A DNA stretch of 64,000 nt from Petunia secreta (GCA_029990175.1 JARKIP010000022.1:25642001-25706000), one strand, 5' to 3'. Shown: positions 22,952 through 33,235, counted from the stretch's first letter. The notes: a model not told the origin generated them from the sequence alone. A program made the numbers and translations.

Positions 22952-25655
22952 TGTCACGACCCAATTTCCAAGGGCTCGTGATGGCACCTAAACAACATTT
23001 GCCTAGGCGAACCAATGAAACAAGATGCGGAAAAGAACAATAATGTGAAAAGATCATAAATGGATATATAAATATAAAAGGGTGAAGTCCAAAAGAATAT
23101 ATCCACAAAAGAATTGGAGCATTCTAAGAGTGACTCAATAAAGTATGAATATACATCAAAGAAATCTGAGTCCTATCTCTAAGTGACTCCGGCGGTATGC
23201 CACCACGGTCTGTGTGGTCGGCTCACCTCAATCAAAAGTCTCAGAAGCCTCGGGAACCGCTAACGTCCGGGCTGCTGACTGGATGAAGGACCTGCGCACG
23301 TAGCAGAGTAAGTTATGAGCCGAAGCCCAGTAAGATCACCGACAGGCCCGCTAAGGTACCCTTGCGGGACAAGTCGCTACATGCATCATAAGCAACAACA
23401 TACTATAGTAATCATACAATAAAGTAGTGAAATCACAAATAGATGTAACACATTCCATACACACAAGTAGTAACCAGAAGTCTCAAGGATTATGCCCATC
23501 CAACGTAAGGCATAGGTCCACTCAGCGGCGGTTTGGAGGTCCAATCTCTACTCCCGTGCCGACTAACCTAGACCTACGATGGACTAGCAACACCACTACT
23601 AAGTATCAACCATATACCGTGACCCGAAGTCACTATCACAATCATGAATAAGTAGACCAACGACCCGTAGTCGTTGGCTCATCTCAAATCTGTCTACGAT
23701 CGCACCACACCCCCTGTCAAGTGTGTCGTATCTCAATAAATCAAGTGACCACACCACACCCTCTGTCAAGTGTGTAACATCTCAAAGATCAAGTGTCCAC
23801 ACCACACCCCCTGTCAAGTGTGACACATCTCATAGTATAGGCGACACCACACCCCCTGTCAAGTGTCCCTCTAACAGTATTAATATCCACGACATTAATA
23901 ACAATAACAGAAATAATAACAGAAATATTAATAACGATAATATTTCACAGTCACCGTAACCCAGGTTGGTTATGCTAGCTGAACGTAAGGCGAAGGTTAA
24001 CCCGACCACAGTTTGGGGGTACAATCCCTACTCCCATGTCGTCCAACCCAAGGTTACGTATAGACAGCACTACCCAACCCGGCACGTGAACAAATCAAGT
24101 ACCAATATCATACAAAAGCCGGCAAAATCCTCGGCAAGACATTTATCATGACATGCCGGCAACATCCTCGGCCATGTCCCAAGTTCTTGCTATCTAAGCA
24201 TGGCGTAGCAAGCGTTACTACGATATAAATTTAAGCTACCTCGACGTAGCGTTTAGACCGGCACATACCTCGGTCGAGTCACAATCTCGCTATTTATAAC
24301 AAACAATAATAGCAAGTAATTCACATCATTAATCCTAACCATTGTTAGGTATATATATGCATACATGAAGCATACTAGCATGAAGGAAGAGTCCACAAGC
24401 ACAATAGAGGTCAAGTCTCACTTACCTCGAAATTCGGGCTCAAATGCCGGGATGAATCACCTTTCCCGCTCGCCTTGTCCGCGAAGGACTCTCCACTAGG
24501 TCTATTAAGACAATATATAGCACATATGAGTGCTCAATTATAGCTATTTTAGCCTATAGGCATCCTAGGGTAAAAATTACCAAAATGCCCCCGGGTAGGG
24601 CCGAGCCCTAAATTTACAAAATGTACTTTTCCGGACTCCCCACGCTCCCGTGAGTCCAAAAGTACACTTAGATTCCACATGCGAGCCTTGCTCGATGTCT
24701 TTCCCCAATTCTTAAGAATCTAGGGTTCTAACCCATTTCCAAGAATCAACCCTTTGATTCTTGTGTTAATCAACATAAAGATGGATTGAAAGGGCTTACC
24801 TTAAGTGTAAGTATGATTGGGTCTTCAAGAAATATCCAAAAATCGCCTCAAGAGCTCACCAAATGATTTTTATAAGTTATGAACCGAAATGGCTACAACT
24901 TTCATGTTTTGAGTTTTTCCTAATTCCTTACAGATTGGCCGGAAAATCAGCTTTTATCTGGCTGTTTGCGCCAAAACAGAACAGAAAAGTCACACCAGAT
25001 TTTCTACTATTTTAGGGGCAAAACGGGACCCTACGAAGCTCGGAATGATCCCAAATTTTTCACACAGGCCATAAAATACTTGGGTGACATGCTCGTTAAG
25101 ACGGAACTCAATTCGGACCTCCAGAACTCAAAAAGTGGGTCCCACGGCAAAGGTTCAATTTTCGACTTTCGCTAAAATAGCGAAATTTAACCAAACGACC
25201 TCGGAATCTAATTCCGAAAGTTGCTACAAGTCACAAATGACTATACGAACCTAACGGAACTTTCGGATCTCTCATCGGAGCTCATTTGCTTAAATCGAGC
25301 TCGGAAACCTCTTTTAACTCTTTTAAACTTCCGAAACGGGGACTTTATCAAAAGTCCTATCAAACGAGGTCCGTTTTCAATTTTGAAGGTTGCTACATAT
25401 CATAAATAACGAGACGGACCTAACGGTGCGCTCGGATTTTCAATCGGGGTTCGTTTACTCAAAACGACCTATCGAAACCCCAAATTCCTTTCCGGAATTT
25501 CATAAACGGATCCTTTTCTCGAAAACCTATCAAACGGACTCCGTTTCGACTCAGATTTCACAGACGTGTCATAAATGACCTAACGGAGCTTTTGGGACTG
25601 TCGACATGCAAATCGAGGTCCCGGATCCCGTAACGACTATTTGAGGGTCGTTACA
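22952..25655 (-). repeat. 5' LTR of element F, with 128-bp deletion
   Basis: Plus-strand ends TGTCACGACCC and GGTCGTTACA. Compared with the other LTR it lacks 128 bp at about 24891, between GGC microhomologies, including the only clear TATA box. Otherwise only scattered substitutions. Confidence 0.95.
23700..23875. repeat. Minisatellite in F 5' LTR
   Basis: Counterpart of the four-unit array at 17010-17185. Unit 2 has a C-to-T change and the unit 3 linker differs by one base. Confidence 0.85.
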
Positions 25656-25660
25656 AAAGG
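25656..25660. other. Target-site duplication of F, right copy
   Basis: AAAGG following the F LTR. Confidence 0.93.
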
Positions 25661-25834
25661 GTTCTCCAAACAAGAGATAGATTCTTTTCATCATTCATAA
25701 AATTCAAAGGTAAGCTAATGTTTGAGGAGGCTAAGTGAAGTATTTATAGGCTTCACTTAGTCATACTAAAATGTCTAAAGTACCCCCAAAGTGGGTTAAA
25801 ATAAATAAGGCCACGCAGGGCTATAGTTGGAAGT

Positions 25835-27382
25835 TCATGCAAAAAGTAGTAAAATATCCCGCATGCTGAAACAGGGGGAGGCGCTCCGCCTCAGGATGAG
25901 GCGCTCCGCCTTCTTCTGTTCAGCTCTCTGCTTTTTGGTAGGCGCTCCGCCTCCTTCTGGAACTTGTGCAAGAGGCTCAAAATGAGCTTGGGGTGGATCC
26001 CCTTGAAGCCCAAGTGGTCCTCCATCCATGGTGCTCAAAAGCATGATCTTCGAGCTACTCTCGGAGCCTCCTTCCACGTCCCTCCAAGTCAAGTGAAGAT
26101 GGATGTTTTGAATCAACTTTGCTTGACTTCTAGTGAACGACCTTGAGGTCATACGCCCCGCGTCATCCTCCCCTTCTTGGGAAGGTTTCGTCCTCGAAAC
26201 CATGGCTTCCTCCTCTCCGGCATCACCATCCCCGGGTAGATCAATCACATAGGCGTTGTTGTTGATCTTGGAAAGCACTTGAAAAGGTCCATCTCCACGG
26301 GGTGGCCAAAAATCTCGTCCTTTGTTTCTCTTGATCGTCGCTTTGTCATAGGCTTTTTCGAAGATCTTCCTCGCCTTAGCATGGAGCTTAGAACCTACAA
26401 GCAACGACAAGCAAACACAAGCAAACTTTCTACTTTGAAAGTAGGTTAGTGCAAGAACTGTGGAAAACACACTCTTGTGATATAACCAAGCATCAATGAG
26501 AAGTATAAATATCAAGTCTCCAAAGAGAACAACAAGTAATTGGTTAAAGATCAACATGCACTCAACAAGATAATGAGCAAATAGGCCATGGGAAGATGGG
26601 ACATGCAAGATCAAGCTACCAAAATCCCCTTGAACCTTAAGCTCAAGATCAACACACCAATCTATCCTCGAGGTGTGATCAACATGTGGAGTGGAGTAAA
26701 CAAAATGGTTCAATTGGCAACTAGCATCAAATACTCCACTCCCCTTCTTGGAAGCACTCTTACACACACCAAGAGTGGCTTCCTCACCTCCAAATCCATC
26801 TCTAAGACAATCTCCCGCACTAGGCAAACTCCAAAGGAAGGTCTCCAAAATTGGCCCTTCATCATTATAGTCCGCACAATGAAGGTTAGGACTACTAGAA
26901 GATGGCTCAACACAACCAATATTAAGACCACTCATCCTACTTGGAGCTCCAAACAATGGATCGTCCATAAAGGCTATCTTTTCAAACCATGGAGGTTCTA
27001 TTCTATTGCCAATCTTAGTCCGATACAATTCGCAACCACAAATGAGATTATCTTCACACAATGGAAATGTAAAAGCATGCACCTCAAATTCATGGTCACA
27101 CAAAAGCATGGTATCAAGACTAGGTTCACTTGAGGAGTCAACATAGACAACCTTGTCCAATTCATGCAATTTGGACTCCTCAAGGTCAATTCCATCTTTT
27201 CCACAACACATTGGTCCACCAAATAGAAGCACATCAATAAGGGAATGATCAACTATTTCATCTTCCCATTTGTCAAAGGTTGGTGGTGTGTCATAGCAAA
27301 GGTCACAATCATGGTCAACTATCAAATCTACACTAGGGAGGGGTTCAATGAACAATAAGCTCACATCATGATGTGGCGGCAT
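25835..27382 (-). CDS. Element B unknown ORF ending in a CRM-type integrase tail
   Basis: 515 residues with no stop. Residues 1-330 match no family I know: an acidic part rich in Cys, Asp and Ser (about 1-240), then a strongly hydrophobic part (about 268-330) that could hold two or three membrane-spanning segments. From about 334 the frame reads HAKARKIFEKAYDKA, GDGPFQVLSKINNNAY and SRTKPSQEGEDD, clearly the C-terminal integrase tail seen in G, and runs on into the LTR. The expected reverse transcriptase, RNase H and integrase core are absent. It starts 5 bp past the stop of the preceding frame, shifted by one base, so ribosomal frameshifting or a decayed single frame are both possible. The open length argues for recent coding constraint; the hydrophobic part may instead be non-coding filler. 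Confidence 0.6.
   Translation of the reverse strand: MPPHHDVSLLFIEPLPSVDLIVDHDCDLCYDTPPTFDKWEDEIVDHSLIDVLLFGGPMCCGKDGIDLEESKLHELDKVVYVDSSSEPSLDTMLLCDHEFEVHAFTFPLCEDNLICGCELYRTKIGNRIEPPWFEKIAFMDDPLFGAPSRMSGLNIGCVEPSSSSPNLHCADYNDEGPILETFLWSLPSAGDCLRDGFGGEEATLGVCKSASKKGSGVFDASCQLNHFVYSTPHVDHTSRIDWCVDLELKVQGDFGSLILHVPSSHGLFAHYLVECMLIFNQLLVVLFGDLIFILLIDAWLYHKSVFSTVLALTYFQSRKFACVCLSLLVGSKLHAKARKIFEKAYDKATIKRNKGRDFWPPRGDGPFQVLSKINNNAYVIDLPGDGDAGEEEAMVSRTKPSQEGEDDAGRMTSRSFTRSQAKLIQNIHLHLTWRDVEGGSESSSKIMLLSTMDGGPLGLQGDPPQAHFEPLAQVPEGGGAPTKKQRAEQKKAERLILRRSASPCFSMRDILLLFA
25878..25954. repeat. GAGGCG-CTC-CGCCTC hairpin array in the B 3' LTR
   Basis: Three palindromic copies. The right LTR has six, which explains most of the length difference between the two LTRs. 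Confidence 0.85.
26166..26179 (-). other. Polypurine tract of B
   Basis: Minus-strand AAGAAGGGGAGGA before the LTR, the same block as in G, again inside a coding frame. Confidence 0.85.
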
Positions 27383-27386
27383 CCCT

Positions 27387-28931
27387 TCAAACTAGTGTTT
27401 CACAAGCACACACAAGTTGACAACTAGACTCTTCACTAGTGGTATATTCACTAGATGCAACAAAAACACCAACTAGTGTTGAGTCATCACAAGACAAGTA
27501 GCTAGTAGGCTCATAAATAGGTGAAGTAACACTTACATTTGTAGTACTTTCTTGATCACTAACAAGGCTTGAAGTGTCATATGCAACTCCTCCTTCATGA
27601 CGCTCACATTGAGAACTTGCCTCCTCTTGTCTTTTCTTCCAAGCACATGGTTGAGGCTCCAATGGGTTGTCTTCAATTGTACCTACACAAGAACTTACAC
27701 AAGAGAAAGTAGAAGATGAAGAAGGGTTAGAACAATGGGTGTTCTCACTCTCAATTTTTCTTTCCTCACCTCTCATCTCTCTCAATTTTACCTCATGGTC
27801 AAGTGTAGTTTGTGGTGACAATCCACTCACATTACTCCTCAAATCCTCTCCTTTTTCCTCTCTTGGATTGTCACCGGTCACTCCCTCACTTCTCTTTATC
27901 TTTTCTCTCTCAATTGGAGTGGAGTGACTTCTATTTTCATCATGCAATGGCAAGACAATGAAATTGTTTGCCTCGGGATCAAGTACAAAGGGTGATTTTG
28001 CCTTAGCCACTTCCCTCAACTCCTTCATTCGCTTGTATAGTTCCCTTACTTGCCTTGGAGTTAAAGGTCTAAGCACATACTTCTTTCTATCTTGCTTGAC
28101 CGTATAAGAGTTGGTCCGACCATCATGTTCTACACACCTATCATATTGCCATGGTCTCCCAAACAAAAGATGGCAAGCTTGCATCGGGGCGACATCAAAC
28201 ATGATTTTGTCCCTATAGTTTCCAATGCTAAATTCGATCATTACTTGCTCCACCACTTGCAACTCACCACACTCACTTAACCATTGTAAACGGTATGGGT
28301 TTGGATGCTTTAGAATGGGTAATATCAATTGAGAAAGCAAGGTTTGGCTCACTATGTTAACACAACTTCCCGAGTCAATGATCATAGAACAAACAAGACC
28401 CATGACTCGGCATTTAGCATGGAAGAGATTCTCCCTTTGCAAAGTCTCACTATCCTCCACCAATACGGCACCTAAGCTCCTCCTCACAACTAGGGAAACA
28501 TGAGGATTATCCCCCTCCACCATATCCTCCTCCACATCATCCATTGGTAAAACTTTTCGGATGGGTCTTGGAAGTGGAGTATTCCTTTGGGGATTGCCCA
28601 AAGGGTGGGGATTGCCCACTTGTTGGGGATTGCCCAACACTTGTTCATTTCCTTCATGGTCTTCCTTTACCCGTTGTTGACTAGGCAACTCAACAACTTG
28701 TTCCGGGGCAAAGGTTGAATCACTTGTACCTCCTCCGGCTTCATCTCGGACACTCGGGGGCCCTCTTCCAACTTGGGCAATTGAGGCCCTTCTTTCAAGA
28801 GTTCCAATCCTTGGGCTCATACTATCCAATTTTGCTAAGATAGTAGCCAAAGTACTCTTCATGAATCCATAACCTTCATTGACCATCGTACCTACAAAAT
28901 CAACAAACGTTAGCAAAACAACCTCACACAC
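27387..28931 (-). CDS. Element B protease-bearing ORF without capsid core
   Basis: 514 residues. The N-terminal 110 residues resemble neither G's capsid core nor a zinc knuckle; they include GNPQQVGNPHPLGNP-type short repeats. From about residue 130 it matches G: LVVRRSLGA, LQRENLFHA, the protease site MIIDSGSCVNIVS, and ACHLLFGRPWQ. The region after KELREVAKAKSP (about 335-514) is Ser/Cys/Thr-rich and unrecognised. The ATG may lie further in (MVNEGYGFMKS, residue 16). It is open throughout, which is notable for a non-autonomous element, and ends five bases before the next frame begins. Confidence 0.7.
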   Translation of the reverse strand: MCEVVLLTFVDFVGTMVNEGYGFMKSTLATILAKLDSMSPRIGTLERRASIAQVGRGPPSVRDEAGGGTSDSTFAPEQVVELPSQQRVKEDHEGNEQVLGNPQQVGNPHPLGNPQRNTPLPRPIRKVLPMDDVEEDMVEGDNPHVSLVVRRSLGAVLVEDSETLQRENLFHAKCRVMGLVCSMIIDSGSCVNIVSQTLLSQLILPILKHPNPYRLQWLSECGELQVVEQVMIEFSIGNYRDKIMFDVAPMQACHLLFGRPWQYDRCVEHDGRTNSYTVKQDRKKYVLRPLTPRQVRELYKRMKELREVAKAKSPFVLDPEANNFIVLPLHDENRSHSTPIEREKIKRSEGVTGDNPREEKGEDLRSNVSGLSPQTTLDHEVKLREMRGEERKIESENTHCSNPSSSSTFSCVSSCVGTIEDNPLEPQPCAWKKRQEEASSQCERHEGGVAYDTSSLVSDQESTTNVSVTSPIYEPTSYLSCDDSTLVGVFVASSEYTTSEESSCQLVCACETLV

Positions 28932-29310
28932 TCCCTCACAAGTGTTTCACTCGGGTCACTCGTTTAGTGGTGGTGGCTATTTCACTCTTGCTTGAATCCA
29001 AAGCTTCACTAAGTTGAATAATAAACCTCAACTTAATCACTCGACTCAAAAGCCAACTGCACTCCGGGGTGAGTGGAGTTGATATGACTCTATTGGAACG
29101 ATAAGCTCTTTAAGTGAGGACTTGAATCAAAAAGGTACTACGGGTCTTCTTTGAATTCTAGTCCCCTTTCTAAGGCACGATGATCCTAATAGCTTGAAGT
29201 AATTAGTACTAATCAAGTAGGATTATACTCTAATAGTACTAATTAGAAGCAATGCAAACAACAAAACAAGAGAACCTACGAAAAACTACCCAATTCCCAA
29301 CCTTCAGGAA

Positions 29311-29451
29311 GTAGGCGCTCCGCCTCAGCAGAGTAGGCGCTCCGCCTCAGCAGAGTATCAGTGGGAGGCGCTCCGCCTCAGCAGATTTCCAGAGAGCTAA
29401 CAAAATTGAGGCGCTCCACCTCCAAATTGAGGCGCTCCGCCTCCTGCAACT
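29311..29451. repeat. GAGGCG-CTC-CGCCTC hairpin array in the B leader
   Basis: Five copies of the LTR palindrome occur here, outside the LTR, two of them spaced by a shared TCAGCAGAGTA linker. Confidence 0.85.
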
Positions 29452-29934
29452 TTCAGCACAGTTCAACAACGTGTTTTTCAACTTTAACACCCAAAAATAC
29501 AACAAATCACACGTTGTTTTAGCAATCCAAAGGTACCCAAAGGTTGTATCAACCACAAAGATCAAACCCCAATCACTTTTATCAAACCCCAATCAAAATC
29601 CAACAATCTACCATGTTCATCATGTTCATAGGCAGGGTTTCAAAATTTTCAAATTTTTCAAGGGTTTCAAATCTTCAAATCATGGGATACAACTCCAAAT
29701 CGTGTGTGTTGGGTACCAAAATAACGGGTTTCCAATAAGGAACAAACCCCAATAACAATCACAACACGAATCAATCAAACGATCAAAATAGAACAAATTT
29801 TTGGTGTTTTTAATTTTTCATTTTTTTTGTGATTTTCTCCTTTCCAAAAATAAGAACAAGAAAACTAAAGATAGAATCGACCTAGGCACGAAGAATCAAG
29901 GGTCGGGGGTTTGTAGAAACAAAACCCGAGCCTT

Positions 29935-29946
29935 GCTCTGATACCA
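29935..29946 (-). other. Second iMet-type primer-binding site in B
   Basis: Minus-strand TGGTATCAGAGC, a perfect iMet match, 283 bp inside the primer site that adjoins the LTR. Confidence 0.8.
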
Positions 29947-29948
29947 AA

Positions 29949-30158
29949 CTTTAAGAGTGCACTGCAACCATTTCTACCAAAAGCCATAGCTGATGGTAGA
30001 GGTGCAACTCACATCTTATATCGCCGGATCAACCCCAAATCGAGGTCCGTCCCTGACACCACCATGACCACCCCGAGCAACGCAACTCCTCCAGGGGTGG
30101 ACCCCACAACGGGTGGCTCCTTATGAGTTTGGACCCAATCCTTGATAGCCCCTTATCA
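29949..30158 (-). repeat. Candidate short LTR relic inside the B leader
   Basis: On the minus strand this 210-bp piece opens TGATAAGGGGC right after a polypurine-like run (30159-30176, AAAGAAAGGGGAGA) and stops beside the second primer site. Polypurine tract, then this piece, then primer site is the order expected around an LTR. The far end lacks a clean CA, and no second copy exists in the window. Confidence 0.45.
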
Positions 30159-30176
30159 TCTCCCCTTTCTTTAAAG
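30159..30176 (-). other. Polypurine-like tract inside the B leader
   Basis: Minus-strand CTTTAAAGAAAGGGGAGA, preceded by TTCGGGGACGAAC, a block much like the one before Ty3/gypsy 3' LTRs (compare TTCGAGGACGAAA in G). Confidence 0.55.
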
Positions 30177-30228
30177 CAAGTTCGTCCCCGAAATTCGCAT
30201 GGTGTAGCAAGGAATCGAACCCGGGTTG

Positions 30229-30240
30229 GCTCTAATACCA
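30229..30240 (-). other. LTR-proximal primer-binding site of B
   Basis: Minus-strand TGGTATTAGAGC, one mismatch from iMet, 3 bp from the LTR. The next bases read CAACCCGGGTTCGATTCC, like a tRNA T-arm. Confidence 0.8.
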
Positions 30241-30243
30241 AGA

Positions 30244-31048
30244 TGATAAGGATCAAACTAAACGCGGAAAATAAAGATAGAGAGCGAGACACTACTCGAA
30301 CTCCCTACGAAGTAACCCCGGGGAACTTGTCCCGAGATACCCTCGTATCGGTGTCAAGAAGGACCTACACTATGCAACCACCCTCGAGTCGCACCCGGGA
30401 CTCGCAAGTAGAATGATCGGGTTTTCGGTTCAAGACTCAACTAGGTTCCACTAGTGAATTCAAGCAACCAAGACAAAGGGTTCTCCAAACAAGAGATAGA
30501 TTATTTTCATCATTCATAAAATTCAAAGGTAAGCTAATGTTTGAGGAGGCTAAGTGAAGTATTTATAGGCTTCACTTAGTCATACTAAAAGGTCTAAAGT
30601 ACCCCCAAAGTGGGTTAAAACAAATAAGGCCACGCAGGGCTATAGTTGGAAGTTCATGCAAAAAGTAGTAAAATATCCCGCATGCTGAAACAGGGGGAGG
30701 CACTCCGCCTCAGGATGAGGCGCTCCGCCTCCAACTGATGAGGCGCTCCGCCTCAGGATGAGGCGCTCCGCCTTCTTCTGTTCAGCTCTCTGCTTTTTGG
30801 TAGGCGCTCCGCCTCAGCTTTGAGGCGCTCCGCCTCCTTCTGGAACTTGTGCAAGAGGCTCAAAATGAGCTTGGGGTGGATCCCCTTGGAGCCCAAGTGG
30901 TCCTCCATCCATGGTGCTCAAAAGCATGATCTTCGAGCTACTCTCGGAGCCTCCTTCCACGTCCCTCCAAGTCAAGTGAAGATGGGTGTTTTGAATCAAC
31001 TTTGCTTGACTTCTAGTGAACGGCCTTGAGGTCATATGCCCCGCATCA
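30244..31048 (-). repeat. 5' LTR of element B
   Basis: Opens TGATAAGGATC and closes GCATCA, 805 bp. Contains a TATA motif (minus-strand GCCTATAAATAC, 30557-30568) and six palindromes at about 30697-30838. Confidence 0.93.
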
Positions 31049-33235
31049 AGGATACCTTCATTTGCGCCCATACAAAGCTTCATATGGCGCCATTTATATG
31101 CTAAAATGATAGCTATTATTATATGCAAACTCTATCAACAATAGATGATCACTCCAGCTGCCTCCAAAATCTAACACGTAAGCTCTAAGCATATCTTCTA
31201 ATGTCTGAATGGTTTGCTCAGCCTGTCCATCTATCTGGGGATGAAATATTGTGCTCGGATTCACATGTGTCCCTAAACCTGTCTGGAACGATCGCTAGAA
31301 ATTAGCTGTAAACTTTGCGCCCCTGTCTGAAATAATAGATACTGGAATACCATGTAGGCGCACTATCTCTCTGATATAAAGTCTGGCATAATCCTCTGTT
31401 GTATATGTAGTTAGAGCAGGCAAGAAATGAGCTGATTTAGTAAGTCTGTCTACCATAACCCAGATACAGTCATACTTGCTCCGCGTACGGGGCAAGTCTG
31501 TAGTGAAGTCCATATTCACTGCTTCCCATTTCCATGATGGAATCTCGATTTCCTATAACAAGCCACTAGGTTTTTGATGCTCGACTTTAACCTACTGGAA
31601 AATAGGACACCGAGCCACAAACTCTACTATGTCTCGCTTTATTTCGTCCCAACAATAAATCTGCTTAAGATCTTGGTACATCTTAGTCGAACCTAGATAA
31701 ACAGTGTATCTGGAATAATGTGCCTCTGCCATAATGTGTCCACATAAATCTGCAACATCAGGAACACAAAGTCTATTTTTATACATGAGAACCCTGTCAC
31801 TAATAACCCTGTATGGTGATTTCGGTTTTCTTCTCGCTATCTGCTTGTATTGAACTAGGACTGGATCCTCATACTGGCGCTGCTTTACTTATGTCACTAG
31901 GCAAGTAGTGGTCGCGTTTTGAACTGTAACTCTTGCGTCCTCTGAATCTATTAATCTGACTCCCATGCTGGCTAACTGGTGGAGTGCATGAGCTAACTCT
32001 CTCTTTTGTGGCTGTAAGTAAGATAAACTACACATGGACTTATGACTAAGGGCATCAACTACAGCATTCGCTTTACCTGGATGATAAAGAATTTCCATGT
32101 CATAGTCCTTTAGCAACTCTAGCCATCGCCTTTGTCACAGGTTTAGCTCATTCTGATTAAATATTTACTGGAGGCTCTTGTGATCTGTATATATATCAAC
32201 ATGAACATTGTACAAATAATTTCTCCAAATCTTCAATGCATGAACGACTGCCGCAAGCTCCAGATCATGGGTAAGGTAGTTCTGATCGTATTTTTTTCAA
32301 CTGCCTGGAAGCATAAGCAATTACTCTTTTGTGTTGTGTTAATACACAACCCACATCGATTCGAGAAGCAGCATAGACAAATCCCTCAGATTCCTCTGAA
32401 AGTGTAAGTACTGGAGCCGTTATCAACTTGTTTTTTAGTTCTTGGAAGTTGTGCTCGCAAGAGTTACACCACTGAAATTTGGCTATTTTCTGTGTCAATT
32501 TGGCAGTGAAGATGCAATGGAGGAAAACCGTTTACAAACCTTCTATAATAACCTACCAAACCCAAAAAAATACGTACTTCAGTTAGCGTCGTAGGTCTGG
32601 GTCAATTCTTCACAGTCTCGATCTTCTGGCCATCTACTTTAATTCCTTCTGCTGAAACTATATGGCCAAGAAATTCCACTTAATCAAGCCAGAATTCACA
32701 CTTTGAGAACTTAGCATATAATTGCTGGTCTCGAAGAGTACCCAATACTGTGCGGGGGTTCTCAGCATGCTCTGATTTCAGACTTTGAATAGATGAGACT
32801 ATCATGAATAAATATAATCACAAATAAATCTAGATAAGGCCTGAATACGTTGTTCATCAGATCCATAAATACTGCAGGGGCATTAGTGAGTCCAAACGAC
32901 ATCACTAAAAACTCATAATGGCCATACCTAGTCGTGAATGCAGTCTTAGGCATATCAGATTCTCTGACTCTAACCTGATGGTAGCCTGATCGCAAATCTA
33001 TCTTCGAGAAGCACTTGGCACCCTGAAGCTGGTCGAACAAGTCATCAATCTTAGGCAGAGGGTATTTATTCCATACTATGACTTTATTTAACTGTTTATA
33101 ATCTATGCACATGCATAGAGAGCCATCTTTCTTTTTCACAAATGATACCGAGGCTCTCCACGAGGAAATGTTGGGTCTGATTAGGCCTTTATCTAACAAA
33201 TCCTTCAGTTGCTCCTTAAGTTTTTTCTGTTATGC
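31049..33235 (-). pseudogene. Element A pol: RT, RNase H, integrase N-terminal part
   Basis: Begins with the right AGGAT duplication of B. Pieces from high to low coordinate: reverse transcriptase (33199-32762; [10 protein letters not shown] and GLTNAP present, catalytic box altered to FIHD), RNase H (32498-32265, where VYAAS replaces the catalytic YCDAS), RNase H end (GKANAVVDALSHKSM, about 32060), integrase finger (31786-31592), integrase core with NMDF and IISDRG (31519-31295). Many stops and shifts. It continues at 16026 after removal of B. Gag passes straight into reverse transcriptase, so protease is absent. Confidence 0.88.

Larger units (their letters stand above)
16263..25655 (-). 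mobile_element. Element F: Tekay/Del-like chromovirus with internal deletion
   Basis: Youngest member of the nest: LTRs of 2,832 and 2,704 bp that look nearly identical apart from one deletion, an exact AAAGG duplication, iMet primer site, gag, a 3' part of pol with intact-looking RNase H, integrase and chromodomain, and a polypurine tract. The gag-to-reverse-transcriptase segment is deleted, and the 5' LTR has lost its TATA segment. 9,393 bp. Confidence 0.95.
25656..26165 (-). repeat. 3' LTR of B, proximal piece
   Basis: Begins with the AAAGG duplication of F and continues as the right LTR does, ending GCGTCA at 26165. It includes a TATA motif (GTATTTATAGGC at 25740-25751) and a shorter palindrome array than the right LTR. 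The last 331 bp are coding on the minus strand. Confidence 0.92.
28932..29948 (-). other. Leader of element B
   Basis: About 1 kb between the primer-site region and the first frame, with no coding sequence recognised. Contains a palindrome array (29311-29451) and a second primer-site motif at its upstream end. Confidence 0.6.
16027..31048 (-). mobile_element. Element B: CRM-like non-autonomous element, interrupted by F
   Basis: LTR to LTR with AGGAT duplication inside A's integrase. 5' LTR at 30244-31048; 3' LTR in two pieces (16027-16262, 25656-26165) around F. Internal DNA has an iMet-type primer site, a long leader, a protease-bearing frame (27387-28931), an unknown frame ending in the CRM-type integrase tail (25835-27382) and a polypurine tract. 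Capsid core, CCHC, reverse transcriptase, RNase H and the integrase core are absent. Without F it is about 5.6 kb. Confidence 0.92.

Noticed and set aside
26588..27133. A 181-codon plus-strand frame opposite B's unknown ORF
   Set aside because: The minus-strand frame is longer and continues into a recognisable integrase tail; the plus frame shows no family.
30200..30240. Possible tRNA gene because of a GGTTCGATTCC B-box
   Set aside because: No A-box, cloverleaf or terminator; it adjoins a primer-binding site, which explains the tRNA likeness.
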